Shown here: positions 1 through 6,428 of the stretch, in pieces | How the letters are laid out: each line of letters starts with the position of its first letter | Position numbering within the stretch: the first letter of the stretch is position 1 | DNA from: UBA685 sp049890215 | GTDB lineage: Bacteria; Pseudomonadota; Alphaproteobacteria; Puniceispirillales; Puniceispirillaceae | Length of the DNA stretch: 10,191 nucleotides | Assembly (NCBI GenBank): GCA_049890215.1 | Contig: JBMHBX010000037.1 | Span: 1-10,191, forward strand | Direction: 5' to 3' | The notes under the pieces: model-generated | Seen by the model: the letters and a program-made list of their open reading frames with translations, nothing else | The model's database searches: none | What the model was told of the DNA's origin: nothing | Program-made: the position numbers and the translations under genes

Positions 1-1373
1 GCCTCAATTGTCTGTTCTTTGACAGAATCATCAGCCGCGACCACCAAAATCACAATATCTGTTGTGTTGGCACCGCGAAGACGCATTTCAGTAAAAGCAG
101 CGTGGCCAGGTGTATCAATAAAAGTGATGACATTATCCTGGGCTGTTTTGATTTGATAAGCGCCAATATGTTGTGTGATGCCACCTGATTCACCAGCTGC
201 GACATCTGTTTGACGGATAGCATCAAGCAAGCTTGTCTTACCATGGTCAACATGGCCCATGATGGTGACAACGGGCGGGCGTGGTAATTTATCTGTTTCA
301 GCATCTTCTGTGCCACCAAGGCCGTCTTCGATATCAGAATCAGACACACGGCTGACCTTGTGACCAAATTCAATGGTAACCAGTTCAGCTGTTTCAGCAT
401 CAATATTCTGAGTCACTGTTGCCATAATGCCAAGCTTCATCAGCTCTTTGACCACATCTGCGGCGCGTTCTGCCATACGGTTGGCCAATTCCTGAACTGT
501 AATAGTATCAGGGATAACCACATCACGTACTTGTTTGACGGCAGGCTGTTCTTCACGCATACGCGCTTTTTCACGTTGCCTGCGCACAGAGGCAAGAGAC
601 CTCTGACGACCACTGCCTTCACCATCTGATAGAGCTTGTGAGATGGTCATTTTACCAGATTGACGGCGGGCCGGACCTTCGCGGCGTGTTGGCTGGCGCC
701 GGTTTTGATTATCTGCCTCTTCCACGCGGCGTCTGCCACCTTGAGGGCGTGTTGGCACTGCTTCATTGACAGGACCAACATCAGGGGTCTGGCGCTCTGG
801 CTTTGCTGTTTGATTTTCATAAGCTTTGCGGCGCACGGCGTTTTCTTGTTCACGCTTTGCCTGTTCAGCTGCCTTTTTGCTTTGCGCGATTTTTTCGATT
901 TCTTCTAATTCAGCTAATTCAGCGCGTCTTCGTGCTTCACGCGGGCTAAGAGGTGCTTCTTCTTCGACTGGCGCTGGTGTCTGCGGTGCAGAATCTGCCA
1001 CGTCATTTGCGCTTATCTCTGCCTCAGCCATGTTTGTATCAGGTGTCTCTTCTTCTGGCTTGGCAAGACCCTGCTGGAGAACCTGCATACGTTTTGCACG
1101 TTCTGCAGCTGTTAATTTATCATCAACATCAACCGGCGCAGAAGGCGCATTTGTTTTTGGGGCTTCCACAGGCGCCTGTTTTGGCGCAGCTTTGGCAGCG
1201 GCATTGCGAGAGGGCGGCAAGGGGACTCTTTTGCGACGAACTTCTACCTGAACTGTCTTGGCACGGCCACCTGCCCCGCCACGCATAGCGGCCGGGTCAA
1301 CATTACCTCCAAGAGATAATGTGCCACTGCCAGACAGACTCAATGTCTTTGATTTTTTCGTATCGTCACTCAT
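1..1373 (-). CDS. infB: Translation initiation factor IF-2, N-terminal part (3' end beyond window)
   Basis: IF-2 is the GTPase that brings fMet-tRNA to the 30S subunit and promotes joining of the 50S subunit. The 457 visible codons start at MSDDTKKSK and first run through a long low-complexity Ala/Pro/Glu/Arg/Lys-rich arm (about residues 1-275), typical of alphaproteobacterial IF-2. An IF2_N domain follows at about 283-335 (VRDVVIPDTITVQELANRMA). The G domain begins with G1 motif GHVDHGKT at 373-380 and has G3 motif DTPGH at 420-424; the frame leaves the window a little after that, so G4, G5 and the C-terminal tRNA-binding domains are not seen. The start is fixed by an AAGGA ribosome-binding site 6 bases upstream (1380-1384). 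It is the last visible gene of rimP-nusA-ylxR-infB, 130 bases after ylxR. After G3 the text reads AADDSVKEQT, where many homologues have AADDGVMPQT; I take this as lineage variation. Confidence 0.97.
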   Translation of the reverse strand, partial: MSDDTKKSKTLSLSGSGTLSLGGNVDPAAMRGGAGGRAKTVQVEVRRKRVPLPPSRNAAAKAAPKQAPVEAPKTNAPSAPVDVDDKLTAAERAKRMQVLQQGLAKPEEETPDTNMAEAEISANDVADSAPQTPAPVEEEAPLSPREARRRAELAELEEIEKIAQSKKAAEQAKREQENAVRRKAYENQTAKPERQTPDVGPVNEAVPTRPQGGRRRVEEADNQNRRQPTRREGPARRQSGKMTISQALSDGEGSGRQRSLASVRRQREKARMREEQPAVKQVRDVVIPDTITVQELANRMAERAADVVKELMKLGIMATVTQNIDAETAELVTIEFGHKVSRVSDSDIEDGLGGTEDAETDKLPRPPVVTIMGHVDHGKTSLLDAIRQTDVAAGESGGITQHIGAYQIKTAQDNVITFIDTPGHAAFTEMRLRGANTTDIVILVVAADDSVKEQTIE

Positions 1374-1431
1374 TCCCGGTCCTTTCCCGGCTGCCACAAT
1401 CCTTTATCATAAAGAATTGCGATTATCTTTT

Positions 1432-1453
1432 GCGCATTTTTACTTTTATGCGC
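1432..1453 (-). promoter_or_regulatory. Hairpin-forming inverted repeat in the infB leader
   Basis: A perfect 6-base inverted repeat, GCGCAT and ATGCGC, flanks a 10-base A-rich loop (AAAAGTAAAA on the transcribed strand). It lies 58 bases upstream of the infB start codon in the 130-base gap after ylxR. There is no U-tract after it, so it is not an intrinsic terminator. It could be an RNase processing site or a leader structure affecting infB; the function is inferred only from position and symmetry. Confidence 0.35.
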
Positions 1454-1482
1454 TGATCAAAACTCATCCAGCTGTTTGTTAA

Positions 1483-1498
1483 AAGGCAGTGATGCCTT
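1483..1498 (-). promoter_or_regulatory. Small hairpin just after ylxR (weak terminator-like)
   Basis: On the minus strand AAGGCA, TCAC loop, TGCCTT form a perfect 6-base-pair stem; only four consecutive U residues are present, two of them inside the stem. It begins 5 bases after the ylxR stop codon. The stem is AU-containing and the U-tract very short, so efficient termination is unlikely; partial attenuation or 3' end protection between ylxR and infB is possible. Confidence 0.3.
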
Positions 1499-1503
1499 GT
1501 TAT

Positions 1504-2115
1504 TCAGCTTTGTGTAATACACCCGTCTGCGCCTTCCTGACAAGCCAAAGGGGGCAGAAAAGCGGCAAATCGGTCGATATCTTGCTTCAAACGGGCTGAC
1601 AAGCCACCTTGCGTGCCATGCTGGTCTGGCAAAATGCCAATATAGGCAATGGACTCTCTGCCAAAAACAGCGCCTAATTCGGCAGAATCGCATTTGTCAT
1701 ACACCCATTGTGGTGACAGGCGCCTGATATGTGATTTGGCTTCACGAGGCGAGGCGTCACTGGCCATGATCAGCCCTTCCATCGCCTCATAATTTGCCAG
1801 TTTGCCGGCACCACCAATGGCAAGACCGGCACGGCGGGCCAAGCTGAGAGACTGGAAAAACCGTTTGCCCAATAAGGTGCAAAGGCGTTCTTTTACCAGA
1901 TCAAATGAGACTGAATCACAGCCAATATGACGTGTAAAAAGACCTTTGTTGCAGGCGGTTTTCAAAGAGGAGATATCAGCAGATAACCAACAACCGCGTC
2001 CTGGCAATTTTAGCGCCAGATCAGGTACAAGGCTCCCATCTGGTCCACACACAAAGCGGATCAGCGAAGAGGCTGACTTTGTCTTTCCTGAGGCGATACA
2101 ACGGCGTTCTGTCAT
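1504..2115 (-). CDS. ylxR: YlxR (DUF448) RNA-binding protein with C-terminal L7Ae-like domain
   Basis: The 203-residue protein joins two small domains. Residues 1-75 are the YlxR/DUF448 fold, recognised by ERRCIASGK at 3-11 and LPGRGCWLS at 38-46, close to the family's R-x-C-x-x-[ST]-G and GRG signatures. Residues about 80-168 resemble the L7Ae/YlxQ ribosomal-protein fold, with SLARRAGLAIGGAGKL at 91-106. Firmicutes often encode these as two adjacent genes (ylxR, ylxQ); the fused form is common in Alphaproteobacteria. A tail of about 35 residues follows with no domain I can name. YlxR-type proteins are thought to bind RNA, and in some bacteria YlxR has been linked to RNase P; its job here is inferred. 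It sits 65 bases after nusA and 130 before infB. The start has a GAGG-type ribosome-binding site about 9 bases upstream; homologues often have a few more N-terminal residues, but no better in-frame start is evident. Confidence 0.92.
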   Translation of the reverse strand: MTERRCIASGKTKSASSLIRFVCGPDGSLVPDLALKLPGRGCWLSADISSLKTACNKGLFTRHIGCDSVSFDLVKERLCTLLGKRFFQSLSLARRAGLAIGGAGKLANYEAMEGLIMASDASPREAKSHIRRLSPQWVYDKCDSAELGAVFGRESIAYIGILPDQHGTQGGLSARLKQDIDRFAAFLPPLACQEGADGCITQS

Positions 2116-2180
2116 CTGCCTGGCCTCTCATTTCAAGATCCGCTTGTGCGACATGAAGGGGTTATCCTTGCTCTTGTTAA

Positions 2181-3731
2181 TTAGTCAGCCTCATTGACGG
2201 CGCTTTCATCGCCTGCGGCCTCTTCTTGTTCATCATCAGCAAACCAATGCGCTCTGGCAGCCATGATGATATCACCTGCGACTGTTTCATCATCAATGCC
2301 ATCATCTTTGAGGAAGCTGACAAGCTCTTCTGAATCAAGTTCAGCCAGATCATCACGTGTCAAAATCCCGTTTGTGGCCAATGTCAAAATCATCGCCATG
2401 CTGAGATATTCAAAGCTCATCAAATCATCTGCCACTTTCAGCTTGGCAAGCTCTGCTTCGATACGTGCAGCTTCTGCTTCGACAAATTCAATCGCACGAT
2501 TGGTTAGCTCTGTTGCCACATTTTCATCAAAACCCTGAATCTGAGCAAGCTGATCAACAGGTGTTTCAGCGATATCGTCAACTGAGACAAAGCCTTCGGC
2601 GACAAGCAAATGCGCAATCACATCATCAATGTTCAATGCTTCCATAAAGCGAGTCGAACGGTTTTTGAATTCTTCCTGACGGCGTTCTGATTCTTCGGCC
2701 TCTGTCAGAATATCAATATACCATCCTGTTAATTGTGAGGCGAGTCTTACATTTTGGCCACGCCGGCCAATCGCAAGAGACAGCTGATCATCAGGCACAA
2801 CCACTTCCATGCGGCCTGCGATTTCATCCATCACCACCTTTGCCACCTCAGCAGGGGCAAGGGCATTCACAACAAAGGCCACAGGATCTTCATCATAAGG
2901 GACGATTTCGACTTTTTCGCCCTGAAGCTCGCCGACCACTGCCTGCACACGGCTGCCGCGCAGACCCACACAAGCGCCCACAGGATCAATAGATGGATCA
3001 CGTGATAAAACAGAGAATTTCGCGCGGCTGCCTGCTTCTCTGGCAACGGCTTTGATCTCAATCACACCATCATAGATTTCAGGCACTTCCTGAGTGAATA
3101 ATTTAGCCATAAATTCATTGGCAGAGCGTGATAAGAAAATCTGCGGGCCACGCACTTCACGACGCACATCTTTGATATAGGCTCTGATACGGTCACCTTG
3201 TTTCAGGCCTTCGCGCGGGATCATATCTTCGCGTCTGATAACAGCTTCGGCGCGTCCCAAATCCACAGTTGTTGAATAGCTCTCAGCGCGCTTGACTGTG
3301 CCAACCACAATTTCACCAATGCGGTGTTCATATTCGTTAAACTGGCGCTCTCTTTCTGCTTCGCGGACTTTCTGGCTTATCACCTGTTTCGCTGTCTGGG
3401 CAGCGATACGGCCAAATTCAATCGGCGGCAGAGGCTGGCGGTGAAATTCGCCAAGGCCCAAATTATATTTCGCGCCTTCTGTCACAGACATTTGTGTGGA
3501 TTCATCTTCGACTTCTTCAACCACTTCTGTCCAGCGTTCCAGAGCAATTGTGCCTTGTTTGCGGTCAATCATCGCGCGGATATCACGATCCTGACCATAT
3601 TTTGAGCGACCTGCTTTTTGAATCGCCTCTTCCATTGCCACAATCACTTCTTCACGATCAATGGATTTTTCACGCGCTACCACATCAGCGATTTGAATAA
3701 GCTCTAGGCCGGGAATTGAAGATGTATCCAT
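2181..3731 (-). CDS. nusA: Transcription termination/antitermination factor NusA
   Basis: NusA binds RNA polymerase and nascent RNA, modulating pausing, intrinsic termination and antitermination. The 516-residue protein has the full alphaproteobacterial layout: an N-terminal polymerase-binding domain (about 1-130, ending FGRIAAQTAKQVISQKVREA), an S1 domain (137-203, with VDLGRAEAVIRRED), KH1 with its GLRG loop at 256-259, and KH2 with GRRG at 322-325. Two C-terminal acidic/helical repeats follow, at about 363-415 and 437-495, and then a short acidic tail. Length and motifs are ordinary and no key element is missing. The start ATG has an AAGG ribosome-binding site about 10 bases upstream. rimP lies 67 bases upstream and ylxR 65 bases downstream. 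In other bacteria NusA takes part in regulating its own operon, which is relevant to the terminator upstream of rimP. Confidence 0.98.
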   Translation of the reverse strand: MDTSSIPGLELIQIADVVAREKSIDREEVIVAMEEAIQKAGRSKYGQDRDIRAMIDRKQGTIALERWTEVVEEVEDESTQMSVTEGAKYNLGLGEFHRQPLPPIEFGRIAAQTAKQVISQKVREAERERQFNEYEHRIGEIVVGTVKRAESYSTTVDLGRAEAVIRREDMIPREGLKQGDRIRAYIKDVRREVRGPQIFLSRSANEFMAKLFTQEVPEIYDGVIEIKAVAREAGSRAKFSVLSRDPSIDPVGACVGLRGSRVQAVVGELQGEKVEIVPYDEDPVAFVVNALAPAEVAKVVMDEIAGRMEVVVPDDQLSLAIGRRGQNVRLASQLTGWYIDILTEAEESERRQEEFKNRSTRFMEALNIDDVIAHLLVAEGFVSVDDIAETPVDQLAQIQGFDENVATELTNRAIEFVEAEAARIEAELAKLKVADDLMSFEYLSMAMILTLATNGILTRDDLAELDSEELVSFLKDDGIDDETVAGDIIMAARAHWFADDEQEEAAGDESAVNEAD

Positions 3732-3760
3732 GATGATTTACCTTTTTACGTTGTCTAGGC

Positions 3761-3789
3761 GCTTTGTTTTTCCATAATCATGACAAAGC
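3761..3789 (-). promoter_or_regulatory. Inverted repeat between rimP and nusA
   Basis: The transcribed strand carries GCTTTGT and, after a 15-base loop, its exact complement ACAAAGC. The 7-base-pair hairpin lies 29 bases before the nusA start codon, just ahead of the nusA ribosome-binding site. No U-tract follows, so it is not a terminator. It could be an RNA processing site or modulate nusA translation; that is inference, and a 7-base match at this spacing could also be chance. Confidence 0.3.
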
Positions 3790-3798
3790 TTTATCAGT

Positions 3799-4314
3799 TC
3801 AGGGCGCTGTTATCGGGGGCGCCTTTTTATCCGGGTTTTCAAAATATTCTGTTGGATCAATTTTCGCACTATCAATCTCATCAAAGGAAAATGACAATTG
3901 ACCAAATGTTGTCTCAAGAATGATCCTGCCTTGTGAATCACGGCCTGTCAGACGCCCTTTGAGACGTTTGCGACCATCAACCATCTGTTTGAGATGTAAC
4001 TTTATCAAATCACCTGCAAAACGATCATAATGATCAGGTCTGGTCAAAGGACGATCAATGCCAGGTGAGCTGACCTCCAGATGATACGCCTCTTTGATAG
4101 GATCTTCGACATCAAGCAAGGCAGCGATATATTTGCTGATTTTCTGGCAATCCTGGACTGTCATCTCTCTTGGTGTGAGGGGTTCTGCCATAATTTGCAG
4201 ATGATTGCGCCCGCCACCTGGCGTGCCTGAATAAAACACACGCACAAGATCATAACCCATCTCTGTAAGAGCTGGTTCAATCATGTCAGCGATTACCGTA
4301 TTTGTGCCTGCCAT
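3799..4314 (-). CDS. rimP: Ribosome maturation factor RimP
   Basis: RimP binds the free 30S subunit and helps late steps of its assembly. The 171-residue product is of normal family length. It has the hallmark motif EVSSPGIDRPL at 80-90 in the N-terminal alpha/beta domain, followed by the small SH3-like C-terminal barrel (about 98-155, LIKLHLKQMVDGRKRLKGRL onward). It is the first gene after the terminator at 4370-4402 and leads the rimP-nusA-ylxR-infB operon. The best purine-rich stretch before the ATG (AAAGGGG, 4328-4334) is 13 bases away, longer than the usual 5-9. No alternative ATG, GTG or TTG in frame fits better, so the start is kept; initiation may be weak or depend on leader folding. 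C-terminal residues after about 158 are a short proline/lysine-containing tail. Confidence 0.97.
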   Translation of the reverse strand: MAGTNTVIADMIEPALTEMGYDLVRVFYSGTPGGGRNHLQIMAEPLTPREMTVQDCQKISKYIAALLDVEDPIKEAYHLEVSSPGIDRPLTRPDHYDRFAGDLIKLHLKQMVDGRKRLKGRLTGRDSQGRIILETTFGQLSFSFDEIDSAKIDPTEYFENPDKKAPPITAP

Positions 4315-4361
4315 AATGCTGATGGCACCCCTTTATTCACTATTTGGGTCTGTTACCTGAG

Positions 4362-4416
4362 CCGGACATAAAAAAAGGCGGACTTTGGAAAAAAAGCCCA
4401 CCGCACATATATCCGG
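4362..4416 (-). promoter_or_regulatory. Possible rimP leader structure: outer stem enclosing the terminator hairpin
   Basis: On the transcribed strand CCGGATAT (4416-4409) can pair with ATGTCCGG (4369-4362), giving eight contiguous pairs including one G-U. This stem encloses the whole terminator hairpin and its U-tract, so it can form only in RNA that reads through the terminator. With the promoter candidate just upstream it would sit at the very 5' end of a rimP leader of about 108 bases. This is a pairing seen by eye; any regulatory role is inference. Confidence 0.35.
4370..4402 (-). terminator. Rho-independent terminator between trmB and rimP
   Basis: Reading the minus strand, GGTGGGCTTT (4402-4393), loop TTTTCC, and AAAGTCCGCC (4386-4377) form a 10-base-pair stem with two G-U pairs, followed at once by seven T residues (4376-4370). 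This is a textbook intrinsic terminator, 92 bases after the trmB stop codon and 56 bases before rimP. It either ends the phoH-to-trmB transcript or, if the promoter at 4428-4456 is real, acts as an attenuator in front of rimP-nusA-infB. On the plus strand there is no T-run after the stem, so it works in one direction only. Confidence 0.85.
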
Positions 4417-4427
4417 ATTTGCCCCAT

Positions 4428-4456
4428 CATATAGCAAAACCAGATGTTAAAGGCAA
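4428..4456 (-). promoter_or_regulatory. Candidate sigma-70 promoter for the rimP-nusA-infB operon
   Basis: The minus strand has TTGCCT (4456-4451) as a -35 element, a 17-base spacer, and TATATG (4433-4428) as a -10; TATGAT two bases further on is an alternative -10. Each TTGCCT/TATATG hexamer matches consensus at four of six positions. Transcription would start near 4421, inside the trmB-rimP gap, about 20 bases before the terminator stem. The gap between the terminator and rimP is only about 55 bases and shows no clear promoter, which supports this one. It is a by-eye prediction. Confidence 0.45.
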
Positions 4457-4493
4457 GCGTAATCCGTTTTACGGCCAAATGGCGCAAGATGCG

Positions 4494-5213
4494 CTATCGT
4501 CTTAGAAATTCAAACCAGCTGGCAGGGCGGCCTTCTTCAACACCTTTTGCCATATAGCGCGTTTGTGGCCAGCCATCAGGGCGGCGGCGCCAGTCATCAG
4601 CCTTTTTTGCCTGCCAGATAAATCTGTCATCTGCCATTGCCTCTGCCAACAACCAGCATTTGGCGACAGGATGATCTGAGGCCATACGCAAATAGCCGCC
4701 GGGACGAATGAGACGTGCCAGCCTGTCGCGCATTGATTTTTGGAGTATGCGCCTGCCGGCATGACGTTTTTTGGGCCAGGGGTCCGGAAACATAATATAA
4801 GCGCCTGCCAGACAGGCGCCGGGCAAATCATCCAGAATCAGACGCACATCATCCGGCCAGATACGGATATTGGTAATGTTATCTTCGTGAATATGACGAA
4901 GCAGGCTTGCCACACCATTGATAAATGGCTCTGCCCCGATAAAGCCTGTATCAGGCGCCTTGCGGGCGATAGCTGCCAAATGCTCACCGCCGCCAAAGCC
5001 AATTTCAAGAACAATATCATTTGGTTTATGATCAAAAAGCGCTGTGCAATCAGACAGGCCGGGCGGCACCGCGATTTGCGGCAAAGTATCATCAAATAAG
5101 GCCTGCATTGACGGGCGCAAAGGCCGGCCTTTGCGCCTTCCGTAAAATGGTAATTCGCCTTTGGGGCCTTTGCTGTTATTGCCAAGCGGTTTTTGGGATG
5201 ATGGACCAGACAA
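4494..5213 (-). CDS. trmB: tRNA (guanine-N7-)-methyltransferase, m7G46
   Basis: TrmB uses SAM to make 7-methylguanosine at position 46 in the variable loop of tRNAs. Numbering from the upstream ATG at 5270, the class I methyltransferase core starts with VLEIGFGGGEH at 87-97 (SAM site), has an acidic residue after FIGAE (114), and carries the family hallmark FPDPWPKKRH at 161-170. The N-terminal FYGRRKGRPLRP is typical of alphaproteobacterial TrmB. The start is uncertain. ATG at 5270 would overlap metK by 37 bases and shows no ribosome-binding site. TTG at 5211-5213 has AAGG seven bases upstream (5221-5224), leaves a 20-base gap after metK and gives 239 residues; I prefer it. The C-terminal motif that is usually T-x-[YF]-E reads TRYM (237-240), so a widely conserved glutamate is replaced. 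Its neighbour metK makes the SAM it uses. Confidence 0.95.
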   Translation of the reverse strand: MSGPSSQKPLGNNSKGPKGELPFYGRRKGRPLRPSMQALFDDTLPQIAVPPGLSDCTALFDHKPNDIVLEIGFGGGEHLAAIARKAPDTGFIGAEPFINGVASLLRHIHEDNITNIRIWPDDVRLILDDLPGACLAGAYIMFPDPWPKKRHAGRRILQKSMRDRLARLIRPGGYLRMASDHPVAKCWLLAEAMADDRFIWQAKKADDWRRRPDGWPQTRYMAKGVEEGRPASWFEFLRR

Positions 5214-5233
5214 AGGGCTGCCTTGTGTGACTA

Positions 5234-6400
5234 TCAGGACAGCTTTGCTGCGATATCTGTTGCTTCCCATGGGAATGTGCCAGGACCTGCTTCACCTGCT
5301 TTGCGGCCAAAATGACCATAAGCAGATGTTGGTGCATAAATCGGCGCATTCAAACCAAGATGCGTGCGAATCCCCTTTGGTGTCAAATCCACCAATGAGC
5401 GCAACTTATCCTGAAGCAATGTATCATTACCTGTTCCTGTGCCATGTGTGTCTACATAGACTGATACAGGCTCTGCAACACCAATGACATAGGCAAGCTG
5501 AATTGTGCAACGGCTTGCCAGCCCTGCGGCAACAACATTCTTGGCAAGATAACGCGCTGCATATGCAGCTGATCTGTCCACCTTTGTTGGATCCTTGCCT
5601 GAAAAAGCGCCGCCGCCATGAGGGGCCGCACCACCATAGGTGTCAACGATGATTTTACGACCTGTCAGACCGGCATCACCGTCAGGGCCACCAATCTCAA
5701 ATGTGCCTGTGGGGTTAATCAGCAAATCTTCGGCTGAGACCATCCAGCCATCGGGCAGAATATCAGCGATCACAGGTGTCACAAGGCGCCGGATATCATC
5801 CTGGCTTGCGCCACTGGCATGCTGGGTTGATAAGACAATTTTATCGACCCCTTTGATGGCGCCGTTATCATCATAAATCACTGTTAATTGTGATTTGGCA
5901 TCAGGGCGCAGGATCGTATCTGGATCTGATTTACGCATCTCAGCCAGACGAAGCAAAATCTGGTGTGAATAATGAATAGGCGCCGGCATTAATTCTTCGG
6001 TTTCGCGGCAGGCATAGCCAAACATAAGACCCTGATCGCCTGCTCCTTCTTCTTTGCCTTCTGCTTCATCAACACCTTGTGCAATATGGGCTGATTGTTC
6101 ATGCAAATAATTTTGAAATTCAAAATGTGCGTGATGGAATTTTTCCTGCTCATAGCCGATATCTTTGATAGCCGCGCGCACCGCAGGCTCAATGGCATTC
6201 ATGATATCATCTAATTTATCTTCAGGAGCACGAACTTCACCGGCCAGAATGACGCGATTTGTCGTTGCCAATGTCTCACAAGCTACGCGCGCCTGATTAT
6301 CTTTGGCCAAAAATAAATCCAAAACCGTATCTGATACCCGGTCACAAACTTTATCAGGATGGCCCTCAGACACTGATTCAGAGGTAAATAAATAGCTCAT
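5234..6400 (-). CDS. metK: S-adenosylmethionine synthetase
   Basis: MetK makes SAM from methionine and ATP in the cytoplasm. The 388-residue product, close to the roughly 384 of the E. coli enzyme, shows the hallmarks of all three repeated domains. ESVSEGHPDKVCD at 8-20 holds the ATP/Mg residues H14, D16 and K17. GAGDQGLMFGYA lies at 119-130, GGPDGDAGLTGRK at 237-249, and the glycine-rich loop GGGAFSGKDPTKVDRS at 262-277. A longer reading from ATG 6463 would run into lnt and add 21 residues absent from the family. The start at 6400 is fixed by AGGAG five bases upstream (6406-6410) and the conserved MSYLFTSESVSEGHPDK opening. It follows lnt after 28 bases and precedes trmB. The lnt-metK gap is too short for a SAM riboswitch, and none is seen. 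Confidence 0.99.
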   Translation of the reverse strand: MSYLFTSESVSEGHPDKVCDRVSDTVLDLFLAKDNQARVACETLATTNRVILAGEVRAPEDKLDDIMNAIEPAVRAAIKDIGYEQEKFHHAHFEFQNYLHEQSAHIAQGVDEAEGKEEGAGDQGLMFGYACRETEELMPAPIHYSHQILLRLAEMRKSDPDTILRPDAKSQLTVIYDDNGAIKGVDKIVLSTQHASGASQDDIRRLVTPVIADILPDGWMVSAEDLLINPTGTFEIGGPDGDAGLTGRKIIVDTYGGAAPHGGGAFSGKDPTKVDRSAAYAARYLAKNVVAAGLASRCTIQLAYVIGVAEPVSVYVDTHGTGTGNDTLLQDKLRSLVDLTPKGIRTHLGLNAPIYAPTSAYGHFGRKAGEAGPGTFPWEATDIAAKLS

Positions 6401-6405
6401 AAAAA

Positions 6406-6410
6406 CTCCT
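6406..6410 (-). promoter_or_regulatory. metK ribosome-binding site
   Basis: AGGAG on the minus strand, five bases before ATG at 6400. It is the best Shine-Dalgarno match seen in the window and decides the metK start against the longer in-frame ATG at 6463, which lies inside lnt. A strong site fits the high demand for SAM synthetase relative to lnt just upstream. Confidence 0.8.
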
Positions 6411-6428
6411 ATCTCATCAATGAGGTTA

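Noticed and set aside
826..1251. Plus-strand open frame of 141 codons opposite infB
   Set aside because: It mirrors the low-complexity Ala/Glu/Arg arm of IF-2 and gives a Ser/Ala/Arg-rich product with no domain; an antisense shadow.
1..1373. Internal start sites giving short IF-2 forms as in E. coli
   Set aside because: Internal ATG codons in the visible part have no clear ribosome-binding site upstream.
1374..1503. Sigma-70 promoter for infB
   Set aside because: TTAACA and TATGAT-like hexamers exist, but none pair at 16-18 bases with a second acceptable hexamer.
2194..2538. Plus-strand open frame of 114 codons opposite nusA, Ser/Ala-rich
   Set aside because: Complement of the acidic NusA C-terminus; no recognisable motif or ribosome-binding site.
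4315..4493. tRNA gene (as metY precedes rimP-nusA in enterics) or riboswitch in the trmB-rimP gap
   Set aside because: No cloverleaf or T-arm consensus is seen, and no known riboswitch core could be recognised.
4740..5099. Plus-strand open frame of 119 codons opposite trmB
   Set aside because: Lies wholly within the well-supported trmB gene on the other strand and shows no family motif.
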